Of a stretch of 64,000 bases of DNA, positions 17,754 through 26,212 are shown in pieces (position 1 is the first letter of the stretch; every line of letters starts with the position of its first letter). The stretch covers positions 1 through 64,000 of the forward strand of contig NZ_VULX01000006.1 in NCBI RefSeq assembly GCF_009696465.1, read 5' to 3'. Origin of the DNA: Inconstantimicrobium porci (GTDB lineage: Bacteria > Bacillota > Clostridia > Clostridiales > Clostridiaceae). A model generated the notes under the pieces. The model was not told the DNA's origin, ran no database searches, and was given only the letters and a program-made list of their open reading frames with translations. Both the position numbers and the translations under genes were made by a program.

Positions 17754-18587
17754 ATGTTTACAATTGGTTGCCACTTATCAGCTTCTAAAGGTTTTGAAGC
17801 TATGGGGAAAGAAGCCATTAAAATAAAGGCAAATACATTTCAATTCTTTACTAGGAATCCAAGAGGAGGTAAGGCTAAAGCCATAGATGAGGAAGATGTT
17901 AAGAAATTTCTAAAGCTTGCTGAAGAAAATAACTTCGGAAGGATATTAGCGCATGCACCATATACTTTAAATGGCTGTTCAGCAGATGAAAGCATAAGAA
18001 AATTTGCAACAGAAACTATGGCGGATGACCTTATGAGAATGGAATATGTACCAGGTAATTACTATAATTTTCATCCAGGAAGCCATGTTAAGCAGGGTGT
18101 CGATGTAGGGATTGAATTTATCACAGAAATGCTTAATAAAATATTAAAGAAAGAACAAACGACAACAGTACTTCTTGAAACTATGGCCGGCAAGGGAAGT
18201 GAAGTGGGCAGAAACTTTGAAGAAATAAAAAGAATTATAGATGGTGTTGAACTTAATGAACATTTAGGAGTATGTCTAGATACATGCCACGTTTATGATG
18301 CAGGCTATGATATAGTTAATGATTTAGATGGAGTTCTTGATGAATTTGACAGAATAATAGGTCTTGACAGACTAAAGGCAATACATCTTAACGACAGTAA
18401 GAATCCATTTGAAAGCCATAAGGATAGACATGAAAAAATCGGTGAGGGCTCTATAGGTAATGAAGCTATCAGCAGAATAATTAATAACCCTAGAATAAAG
18501 GATCTTCCTTTCTTTCTAGAAACTCCAAACGACCTTGAAGGTTATGCTAAGGAAATTAAACTATTAAAGAGTTTAAGAGCTGAATAA
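17754..18587 (+). CDS. nfo: Endonuclease IV (AP endonuclease, family 2)
   Basis: Cleaves DNA 5' to abasic sites in base-excision repair, using a trinuclear zinc centre. Metal-binding segments are visible throughout the TIM barrel: [53 protein letters not shown] with [12 protein letters not shown], and LETPND. Full length (277 residues). The start has AGGAGG about 8 bases upstream. A truncated AlkD-type DNA repair gene lies convergently just downstream. Confidence 0.95.
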   Translation: MFTIGCHLSASKGFEAMGKEAIKIKANTFQFFTRNPRGGKAKAIDEEDVKKFLKLAEENNFGRILAHAPYTLNGCSADESIRKFATETMADDLMRMEYVPGNYYNFHPGSHVKQGVDVGIEFITEMLNKILKKEQTTTVLLETMAGKGSEVGRNFEEIKRIIDGVELNEHLGVCLDTCHVYDAGYDIVNDLDGVLDEFDRIIGLDRLKAIHLNDSKNPFESHKDRHEKIGEGSIGNEAISRIINNPRIKDLPFFLETPNDLEGYAKEIKLLKSLRAE

Positions 18588-18601
18588 TTTTATTTTTTTA
18601 T

Positions 18602-18985
18602 TTAAACTGCTGAATAATAGTGTATTGTTTGGCAGTTCTTTTTTGTGAATTTTAGTGATGAGCAAAATATATCACAGACAGCCCAGTTATATATCTTTGG
18701 TATGAATTTCTTCATATATTCAAAACGCCTTTCTATATCAACTTTAATATAGCCTATAACAAGTGCCTGCAGCATTACTTCTTCATAATAATCATCACAA
18801 GCTTCATTAAGATAATTATCAACATTAATTTGTTTACTTAGTTTTTTTGCAAGTGTTCTAAGTACAGGTGTCCTTACTCCGATGATGTTGTCTGTTCCAG
18901 GACATAATGAGGAATGAAAATCTTTATATTTTTTATCTTGAAGAGAAAAAAGTTCTTCTCTTATTTTTGTATTTAAATAATTCAT
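18602..18985 (-). pseudogene. C-terminally truncated DNA alkylation repair protein (AlkD family)
   Basis: 127 residues match the N-terminal half of AlkD-type HEAT-repeat DNA glycosylases (IIGVRTPVLRTLAKKL, EEVMLQALVIGYIK, NWAVCDIFCSSLK). Normal proteins have about 220-240 residues. The family match stops after SLKFTKKN and the frame ends a few codons later, close to the end of nfo. The catalytic and DNA-binding C-terminal repeats are missing, so it is most likely inactive. Confidence 0.75.
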
Positions 18986-18989
18986 AAGC

Positions 18990-19714
18990 AGAGTTATTGA
19001 AATTTCAGATGGACAAATTGTTGCGATAAAAAAGGTATTGATATTGATGATATAAATGTAGCAGAGGTATCAGCTGATACTGCAGAAAAAGACAAGCAGA
19101 ACTTAAGTTTCTTTTCCTCAATTAAACTTGCTTTTCTTAATATGAAAGAAAATAAAACTAGAAATATACTTGTTTCACTTGGGACAAATAGTGTGACTTA
19201 TAATGATAAGAAGACTGCAGTTAAGGCTGTAGCAACAATATCATCTAATATTACATCTTCTAATATAAAGAAAGGTAGTCTTCTACTAGTATCAGCAATA
19301 ATGATTCTCGTAGTATTGTATATTAGTGTAGTTGAAAGAACTAAAGAGATTGGCGTACTCAAGGCTATTGGTGCAAGAAGAAAAGATATTAAGAGAATAT
19401 TTGTTTCTGAAGCATTTCTTATCGGCTTATTTAGTGGTGTTATAGCTTTAGGTATATCTTCAATTATAATGATGGTAGCAAATACAGTTTCTAATAAAGC
19501 ATTTGGCATAAATGTAGTAAATATTACTCCAGCATATGCACTATTTGGTGTAGGAGCAAGTATTATTATTAGTATGATTGCTGGAATAATGCCAGCATCA
19601 AAGGCTGCTAAACTTGATCCAGTTGAATCTTTAAGAAGAGAAACATGCAGTTATAAAGCGACAATAATTGCGTTTTTTTTATACTATTATATATATTTAA
19701 GAAAAATTACTTAA
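18990..19714 (+). pseudogene. Collapsed MacB-like ABC transporter (ATPase tail fused to permease ends)
   Basis: The first segment (about 18990-19025) reads RVIEISDGQIVAIKK, the tail of an ABC ATPase domain. After a frameshift in an A-run near 19030 the frame continues with IDIDDINVAEVS and SIKLAFLNMKENKTRN, the start of a MacB/FtsX-type permease. The sequence then jumps from VSLGTN directly to the last three transmembrane segments (VVERTKEIGVLKAIGARRKDI, MPASKAAKLDPVESLR). Most of the ATPase, the first helix and the extracellular domain are missing. The last 20 residues are also unlike the family. Clearly a remnant; the open part runs 19142-19714. Confidence 0.8.
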
Positions 19715-19798
19715 TATTTTCATAATAATGCTTAATTTAGCTTGACAAAACAACGATAATTTATATACTTAACTATATGTTAAAATAGGAGGATAGGT

Positions 19799-21811
19799 AT
19801 GGCAAAAAGAAAAAAGAGTATAAAAAAAGAAATGATTAGAACATTAACACTATGTTTTGTGATAATCTTTGCAGGTGCATTTATTTACACATTTTTATTT
19901 TTTCAGAAGAGTATAAGGACAATCAGAGATCAGAATATGAATGAAATGGTACAAAGTGCTTCTGAAATTGTTAAGGAAAAGATTATAAGCATGTTAAATC
20001 AGGCTAAAGCAATAGCATCAGATGAGTTTATTTCAGACATGAGCAAGAAACCAGAAGAAAAGTTTGATAGATTGAAGGTATACTGTAATAATTTGCAGAT
20101 AAGATCAATTGGTATAATTGATAAGGATGGTAATTTGGCATCTTCAGATGGTTTCAAGAATAATATAGCAAAAAGAGACTATTTCATAAACGCTATTAAT
20201 AATAAAGAAACTTATGTAAGCAGTCCTAAATTTGTTCAAGGTACAACTACTCAAATAATGTTTGTTGCAGTACCAATACTGAATGGTAACAATCCTGTTG
20301 GTGTTATGACATGTACATTTGAAAGCAGTTACTTATCTGAACAAATAAAAAACCTTAATTATTTTGGACAAGGTCAGTCATACATATTGAATGATAAAGG
20401 TACAGTAATAGCTTCTAAATCAATGGATGATGTTATTAAAGAAAAAAATGTTATAGAATTATCTAAAACTGATAGTAAATATGCAGATTTAGCTTCCGTT
20501 CAGCAGAAAATGATAAAAGGCGAATCTGGAATACAAACTTTTAGTGATAACTCAAATAAAAAGTATATTGCTTATTGTCCTATAGCGATGACTAATGGAT
20601 ATTCAATAGCACTTGAAGTTAGCAAATCATTTGCAGATAAAGATTTAAGGAATATTACGATTGTTTTAATTACATCTATATGTGTAGCTGTATTAATTAG
20701 TCTTGCATTCATTTATTTTATAGGTAATAAGCTTGGAAAGAGACTTATTATTTTAAAAGATTCTATTGAAGTATTAGCAAAAGGAATATTAAACGAAGAA
20801 ATTGATGAAAAGGAAATGAAGTCTGTAGATGAAATAGGCGATATTAACAGAGCTTTAGACAAAACAAAAAAAGCATTTGTGTCAATGATACAGAAGATAA
20901 AAGATGATACTAGTATATTAACTAAGGATTCAGTTTATCTTAATGATATTTCAGAAAACATTACTTCTGGTGCTGAAAATATATCTTCTGCAATGCATGA
21001 ATCAGCAGAAGGTAATACAAGCCAAGCTGCAGAAATTTCCAATATAAGCGATGCTATAGAGATATATGGACATAATGTTGAAAGTATGAATCATAATATT
21101 AAAAATATGTCTGAAATATCACAGGATATTGAAGTTAAGCTTAATGAAAGTAATAATAATATTGGAAATCTAACTACTACAGTAAACAGTTTTGATGATA
21201 GTTTTAAGAGTTTCAGCCAAAAGATATCTGTTATGAATGATAACATTTCTTCAGTTGAGGGCATAACAGAGACTATAAGTGAAATTGCAGAACAGACCAA
21301 TCTTCTAGCACTTAATGCGGCTATTGAGGCAGCAAGAGCAGGAGAGGCCGGCAAAGGATTTGCAGTTGTTGCAGATGAAATAAGAATGCTAGCAGAAAAA
21401 AGTAAGGAATCAGTTAATCAAATTGGAAATATTATTTCTAAAGTATTATTAGATTGTGATAATATCCTGGATTCAAGTTCAGATATATCTAAAGAGGTTG
21501 ACAATACAAATATAAGCATTAATAATACAATTAAGTCGTTTGTAAGTATTGAAGAACTACTTAATAAGATAACTCCACAAATTGAAAATATATTAAATAT
21601 TTCAAATGATAACAAAGCAAAGAAGGATAAAATTTTAGAATCTATTCAGAGTACTACTGCTATTTCTGAAGAACTTGCAGCTACAACAGAGGAAGTTGAT
21701 GCAACTGCCGAAGAGTTTTGTGCGTCAAGCAGGAACATTAAAAAGGCCGCTTGTGATCTTTCAGAAATTATAGAAGAACTTAATAATGAAATAAATAAAT
21801 TTATAGTATAA
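19799..21811 (+). CDS. Methyl-accepting chemotaxis protein with Cache sensor
   Basis: A transmembrane chemoreceptor signalling to CheA/CheW. TM1 lies at about residues 13-33, a periplasmic-side dCache-type sensor at about 40-275 ([26 protein letters not shown]), TM2 at about 283-305, HAMP to about 360, then the cytoplasmic signalling helices. The conserved hairpin tip [18 protein letters not shown] and the following [18 protein letters not shown] lie at about residues 497-530. Full length (670). The ligand is unknown; dCache domains often bind amino acids or carboxylates. AGGAGG precedes the start. Confidence 0.93.
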   Translation: MAKRKKSIKKEMIRTLTLCFVIIFAGAFIYTFLFFQKSIRTIRDQNMNEMVQSASEIVKEKIISMLNQAKAIASDEFISDMSKKPEEKFDRLKVYCNNLQIRSIGIIDKDGNLASSDGFKNNIAKRDYFINAINNKETYVSSPKFVQGTTTQIMFVAVPILNGNNPVGVMTCTFESSYLSEQIKNLNYFGQGQSYILNDKGTVIASKSMDDVIKEKNVIELSKTDSKYADLASVQQKMIKGESGIQTFSDNSNKKYIAYCPIAMTNGYSIALEVSKSFADKDLRNITIVLITSICVAVLISLAFIYFIGNKLGKRLIILKDSIEVLAKGILNEEIDEKEMKSVDEIGDINRALDKTKKAFVSMIQKIKDDTSILTKDSVYLNDISENITSGAENISSAMHESAEGNTSQAAEISNISDAIEIYGHNVESMNHNIKNMSEISQDIEVKLNESNNNIGNLTTTVNSFDDSFKSFSQKISVMNDNISSVEGITETISEIAEQTNLLALNAAIEAARAGEAGKGFAVVADEIRMLAEKSKESVNQIGNIISKVLLDCDNILDSSSDISKEVDNTNISINNTIKSFVSIEELLNKITPQIENILNISNDNKAKKDKILESIQSTTAISEELAATTEEVDATAEEFCASSRNIKKAACDLSEIIEELNNEINKFIV

Positions 21812-21836
21812 ATAATTTATATAAAATAGCAAACAT

Positions 21837-21870
21837 AAAAGATCACAGAAATTAATTTCTGTGATCTTTG
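21837..21870. terminator. Bidirectional terminator
   Basis: AAAGATCACAGAAATT inverted repeat with flanking A and T runs, between the chemoreceptor and the convergent J-protein remnant, whose end it overlaps. Confidence 0.8.
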
Positions 21871-22274
21871 TACTTTTCATTAAGCTCTTTAGTTAGTTTG
21901 TCCATCTCTTTTTTATATTTACTTAAATCTGTATTTTGGTTAGCAGGTAAATTAAACAGTGGACTTGTTGATATATATTTAGTTGACACATAATTATCAG
22001 GTTTTTCTACAAAAGTAGAAAGTGATTTAAACATTTCTGAATTTACCGTTGAAATATAACCCTTAATGATGTATCTTTTATTTTTATCAAATATCATATT
22101 CAAATTTTTACTACATTCAAAGAATATTCTTTGACCATTTATTTTACCAGAATAGATTCGTCCATGAGCATGCGTCCAATAGTCTTGATTAATCATATCC
22201 TGTTTTTGCATAAAGGTAGTTACTTTGGATGTAGGAGTATTACTGGAGTATGTTACTAGTTTATAACAGTCCAT
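21852..22274 (-). pseudogene. Probable C-terminal part of the broken J-protein gene
   Basis: 140 residues with no recognised family; the middle (RIYSGKINGQRIFFECS, RYIIKGYIS) looks like a small beta-rich domain and the end is a charged helix. It starts 5 bases after the stop of the upstream frame. The only candidate ribosome site (AGAGG) is 3 bases from the ATG, and the reading frame is also open upstream of the ATG. A frameshift separating it from the preceding frame is therefore more likely than an independent gene, but the latter cannot be excluded. Confidence 0.5.
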
Positions 22275-22279
22275 TACCT

Positions 22280-23124
22280 CTACATCTCTAAAGCATTGTC
22301 AATATAACCTATTTCTAAGTAGTAATCAGCCATCATCATATATATTTCAGGATCCTTATCATAAAGATTTACTGCAGTATTAAAATAATTCTTTATTTCT
22401 GATAATACAAAATTATGTTTGTTGCTATTAAGCAGGTTGTTCATGCGTAATCTAAGTTTTATATATTTATCCTGATCAATTGGATTTATATCATACATAT
22501 ATTTATAGCTCATTGTATCAGCATGGTAATATATATCTATATAAGTATCTATATCCTTCTGATTATAAGTATATGAGTTTGAGATTTCATTACCGTTTAT
22601 TTTTAGAATATCATCAATTTGGTTCATTACGTCTTTTGTTATAAATCTATGTTTGCATATAAAAGAGATTATTATTCCTTTTACTTTAACAACAGTTTCT
22701 AGATTCCAAAGAAGATCATTATTTAATAATTGTTTCCATTCCTCTTTGTTAGTTCTAAGCTTTAGATTGCTGTATAACCCATTAAGCTTATTTATGAAGA
22801 TAGCAATATCATTGGTATAATCATAGTAGTTATCTACTTCATATAAATCTGTAGTATTAAAATTAGTGTGATAGCTGTCTATACAATTATCTTTCTCTGC
22901 TTTTTCATCATATGTATCATTAAGGTAGTCCTCTACATTGTTATGAATATCAAAGGAAGTATTGAATATATCAGTATTATTATTAGTATTTTGAATAATT
23001 ATATTGTCGTAGCTTTTGTCATCATCAGGGTTTTGACTATTATCATCATTTTCGTAGCTATCAGCTGCACTGTTTTTACTGATTTTATTACTTTTTTCAT
23101 ATTTTAAAGCATTATCATAATTTG
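22280..23124 (-). pseudogene. J-domain co-chaperone remnant lacking its J domain
   Basis: The frame is open from about 23124 to 22280 on the minus strand, but has no start codon before an ATG at 22627. Its first residues, YDNALKYEKSNK, match the end of a J domain (typically ..EAYDNALKY). They overlap, in another frame, the last codons of the Hsp70 fragment. The following region is Asn/Asp-rich and low complexity, then helical with a TPR-like end (MMADYYLEIGYIDNAL). In related genomes, HscC-type Hsp70 genes sit next to J-proteins with this architecture. The J domain was evidently lost by a deletion that joined it to the Hsp70 tail. Confidence 0.65.
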
Positions 23125-23814
23125 CTCACGGGCTTCTTGTATCTGCTTATTATCTTGTGTGTTTAAGATAGCTTCGAACTTTTTTAGTATTTCAGAAATA
23201 TATTGACGTTTATCGCCTAAAGATTCTTCGTACAATCGTTCACCTTTAGCTATTAAAAGTCTATTTTCTGTCTTATCTCTTGGATGTATCTTAATTGATG
23301 AGAGAGCTTTAAGTCTTTCTTTTATTTCTTCATCAGTCATTGATCCTGGAGAATTTTCTATAATCAATGACTTCTTTTCGCCAGTGGAGTTGATTGTAAC
23401 TTCAACCTCTAAAAGTCCGTTAATATCATAAGTATATCTTATATCAACTGTTTCTATGCCTGCAGGTCCTTTTGGTACAGCAATTTCAAGATTACCAAGT
23501 TTAATATTATTACTTACATGTCTGCTTTCGCCTTGATAGATATTAACAAGCAATCTTGTTTGATTGTCAGCTATAGTACATAATGTTTTAACGCGGCTTA
23601 TAGGAATAGGGGAATTTCTTTCAATAATCGGAAGGAAATATCCTGGTTCAAACTGGTTACGTGATATTTCTTCTGATACCTCTACACCTAATGTATATGG
23701 ACATACATCTGTTAGAACGACTTCTTTTAGTGCAGAGTTTCTTTCTTTTAGCGCTGCCTGAACAGCTGCACCTAAAGCTACAGCTTCGTCAGGATTTATA
23801 TTGCAGTATGGCAT
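23104..23814 (-). pseudogene. C-terminal half of an HscC-type Hsp70 chaperone
   Basis: 236 residues beginning at NINPDEAVALGAAVQAAL, the end of the Hsp70 ATPase domain, followed by a substrate-binding domain (VLTDVCPYTLGVEVSEE, LGNLEIAVPKGPAGIE, LLEVEVTINSTGEK) and the start of the lid. The DVCPYTLGVE form resembles HscC rather than DnaK. The first 330 or so residues, including the nucleotide phosphate loops, are absent, and no ribosome site precedes the ATG. Its end is fused out of frame to the J-protein gene. Confidence 0.8.
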
Positions 23815-23983
23815 TTTATGAAGGAAGGTTTAATGCAAAATCTTTTAATTTTATCATTTTGGTGTTTGGTAAACAATTTACACTTAAGAAAGAGAAGGAG
23901 AAATATATAATAGTCTTATTGATTTATTTACGTATATTAATCTGGTACAGATGTGAAAGGTTAAGCGGATAGTTGATAAAGCA

Positions 23984-24022
23984 ATGGTCCATAATGAATT
24001 TTCTTGATTCATCATGGACCAT
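23984..24022 (-). terminator. Hairpin after the NlpC/P60-like gene
   Basis: ATGGTCCAT/ATGGACCAT with a second paired block AATGAAT/ATTCAT inside. It lies 40-75 bases past the end of the minus-strand gene at 24060. The T-run is weak, so its terminator role is inferred from position. Confidence 0.45.
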
Positions 24023-24059
24023 GAAATGAATTTTGTAATTAGTAGATAATATAATGGTT

Positions 24060-24623
24060 CTAATTGCATGCGTTGTTAAGGTTGACCTTCTCAGCAAAAT
24101 CAGCGATTGTGCCCTCGAATACTAGTAATTTATTATTAATATCAATCAGCTCACATGGTTTAATCAGCTCTGGTGCCTTTTTTAGTTCGGCAATATTACT
24201 GTTTATTAAAAGTTCAGATACAAACTGTGAACAGAAATAATGGTATTTTCTTTTTAGTGGCATGTTCCAGCGAAGTGCAAGAAGTCCAGCAAAATTATAT
24301 CTGTATTTTGACTGCTCGGACATAAATTTATCTAATCCAGTCTTTAAATCACTATATTGTTGTTCAGTTACAGGAACTTTGTAAATAAGGCATTTTGAAT
24401 CTTTATTAGCAACAAAAACGCCATTAAAAAGATCTTCTTTAACTAGTCCAGCAATTATAGGGTTCGATGGATATTTTCTGCCAAATGAATACATCTCTTT
24501 AAACGTATCTTCAAAACATATAGATACATGAGCATATTCATCTTTTGTCACATATTTAATAGTCTTAGACAAAAGTGTACCTGTAAACGAAAAGACTAGA
24601 TAAATATATCTATCTTCATTCAT
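24060..24623 (-). CDS. Permuted NlpC/P60 (YiiX/YycO-like) papain-fold protein
   Basis: 187 residues, no signal peptide. The order of the putative catalytic residues is His first (EYAHVSICF, about residue 31) and Cys late (YHYFCSQFVSELL, about residue 133). This is the arrangement of circularly permuted NlpC/P60 hydrolases, which act as amidases, acyltransferases or peptidases. The substrate is unknown and the protein is predicted to be cytosolic. It reads into the HscC/J remnants, but a hairpin lies between them. Confidence 0.65.
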   Translation of the reverse strand: MNEDRYIYLVFSFTGTLLSKTIKYVTKDEYAHVSICFEDTFKEMYSFGRKYPSNPIIAGLVKEDLFNGVFVANKDSKCLIYKVPVTEQQYSDLKTGLDKFMSEQSKYRYNFAGLLALRWNMPLKRKYHYFCSQFVSELLINSNIAELKKAPELIKPCELIDINNKLLVFEGTIADFAEKVNLNNACN

Positions 24624-24856
24624 GTCTATTTAATCCCGCCTTTATAATTTTTAGCTTTGTATAAAAAATAATTTAAAAGTATTTAGATTATATCATAAAT
24701 TCTTCATGTTTAAAATGGAACAAATTACATGAAACTAGACAAGCATGAAATAATCTGATAAATTTTATTTAGCAGTGTTTTATTAGTATATTAAATAACA
24801 TTAATTGCTTATTAGAATGTGCAAGTTTAGTTGTATTGTTGGAAAGGAAATTAGAT

Positions 24857-25237
24857 ATGAATCTAAATGTAATACATCATGTAGCGATAATAGTATCTGA
24901 TTATGAAAAATCTAAAGACTTTTATGTTAACAAGCTTGGTTTTGAAGTGATAAGGGAAAATTATCGAAAAGAAAGAGATGATTATAAGCTTGATTTAAAG
25001 CTTGGTAATTCAGAACTTGAGATTTTTGGAATGAAGAACAGCCCTAAACGTCTAACAAGACCTGAAGCCTGTGGTTTAAGGCATCTTGCATTTAAAGTTG
25101 AATGTATTGAGGATGCAATAGCAGAACTTAGCAGTATGGGAATAGAAACTGAACCTGTCAGAGTAGATGAATTTACTAAAAAAAAGATGACATTCTTTCA
25201 GGATCCAGACGGGCTTCCCCTAGAGCTCCACGAATAA
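24857..25237 (+). CDS. VOC family (glyoxalase I-like, YaeR-type) metalloprotein
   Basis: A single beta-alpha-beta-beta-beta paired domain of 126 residues. The four probable metal ligands are in VIHHVAIIV (His), SELEIFGM (Glu), LRHLAFKV (His) and LPLELHE (Glu). The length and motif order match small YaeR-like glyoxalase/dioxygenase-superfamily proteins, whose substrate is not established. The ATG at 24857 has GGAAAGGA 8 bases upstream; an earlier TTG (24836) lacks a site. The repeat element begins within two bases of the stop codon. Confidence 0.8.
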   Translation: MNLNVIHHVAIIVSDYEKSKDFYVNKLGFEVIRENYRKERDDYKLDLKLGNSELEIFGMKNSPKRLTRPEACGLRHLAFKVECIEDAIAELSSMGIETEPVRVDEFTKKKMTFFQDPDGLPLELHE

Positions 25238-25238
25238 A

Positions 25239-25434
25239 AAGGTGGGGAGAGACATATTCCGAAGCCTCCGCCCTAACACGCTCCAAGTCGTTTCTTCATA
25301 TGTCTCTCTCCACCCTTGATGACTAAAGGACGAAATTGCATTTTGCTATAATTTTGAACAAAAGCTTAACCACTTATTTTCAAGACTTTATTGTATTAAA
25401 TTAAAGATATTTTCCAATGCAATTTCTCTAAATT
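25239..25434 (-). repeat. Dispersed repeat, copy C, with conserved hairpin
   Basis: Two modules. Positions 25239-25315 form a long hairpin with a near-perfect 17-bp stem (GGTGGGGAGAGACATAT against its complement) and a loop containing ACACGCTCCAAGTCG. Positions 25320-25434 are a diverged copy, in reverse orientation, of the 106-base repeat at 2476 and 30583 (GGACGAAATTGCATT at one end, AATGCAATTTC at the other). The same two modules in the same order follow the recombinase gene at 60893-61078. In both places the hairpin lies right behind a stop codon. Confidence 0.8.
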
Positions 25435-25445
25435 ATCAATATGAC

Positions 25446-25634
25446 ATACAAAGAACCCCATACTGCAAACGTATTAGGTAAATTTTTTTTTATGCAGTAT
25501 AGAGTCCTTTGTGTTTTCATGGGTCTAGTTGCTGTGCCAAAATATCTAAAGTCTAAGAAAAATATTTCAGCACAAATATGATAAATTTTTGTAAGATAAT
25601 ATTTACTATAAGTGTTTTAAAGCACTTTATAGTA
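25446..25634. other. Three consecutive hairpins of unknown function
   Basis: Hairpin 1 (25446-25514) pairs an arm containing ATACTGCA with TGCAGTAT and ACAAAG with CTTTGT. Hairpin 2 (25534-25573) pairs GTGC-CA-AAATAT with ATATTT-CA-GCAC. Hairpin 3 (25604-25634) pairs TACTATAAGTG with CACTTTATAGTA, with one unpaired base. There is no ORF. The region lies between repeat copy C and the thrS T-box. Strand and function are unknown; it could be an unrecognised structured RNA or decayed mobile-element ends. Confidence 0.5.
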
Positions 25635-25877
25635 TAGAATTTTGGGGTTCAGCCACGAATTATTATGGCGTACATTAGTATTATTAACAAATATATTTAT
25701 TATATACATAAAATTTTCTATTTTTAAATTTCATTACTAAAGATAATATTAATCTAGAATGTTATATTGTAGCTAATATTTATTTTTATTAAAGTTGACA
25801 TTTAATGAAAATAGGAATATTATAATAGTTGAATATTGATTAATTAATATTTAATTACATTTTTATATAAATATGCA

Positions 25878-26122
25878 ATGATAGGAAGAGTAATATAGAT
25901 ACAATTTAAAGAGAGGGAATGGCTGTGAGCTGAAATCATTCCTAAACATGACTATATGAAAACTAACCTGGAGCAATGGTTTATTAGGTATCGAAAGTAC
26001 CATGGGCTGTACAAGTCCTTATTTTAATGAGATAAACTTAGTATATTAAATATTGAGTTTAAATTGGGTGGAAACACGGATATAATGCATTCGTCCCTTT
26101 ACTGGGACGGATGCTTTTTTGT
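25878..26122 (+). ncRNA. T-box leader of thrS
   Basis: Stem I begins with AGGAAGAGTAA, and the T-box consensus AATTGGGTGGAAACACGG is at about 26062-26080. The terminator GCATTCGTCCC/GGGACGGATGC followed by T6 is at 26087-26120. An ACC threonine triplet in CTAACCTGG is the probable specifier. Uncharged tRNA-Thr would stabilise the antiterminator and allow thrS transcription. Confidence 0.92.
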
Positions 26123-26212
26123 TAGATTTTAAATTTCTGATGACATAAAGCTGGCATTTTAAATTTGATATTTGGCATGATATATATTTTAATTTTTAAA
26201 GGGGTGTTTTAA

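Noticed and set aside
22868-23107. 79-codon hydrophobic plus-strand ORF
   Set aside because: It is the complement of the Asn/Asp-rich part of the J-protein remnant, which explains its apparent hydrophobicity.
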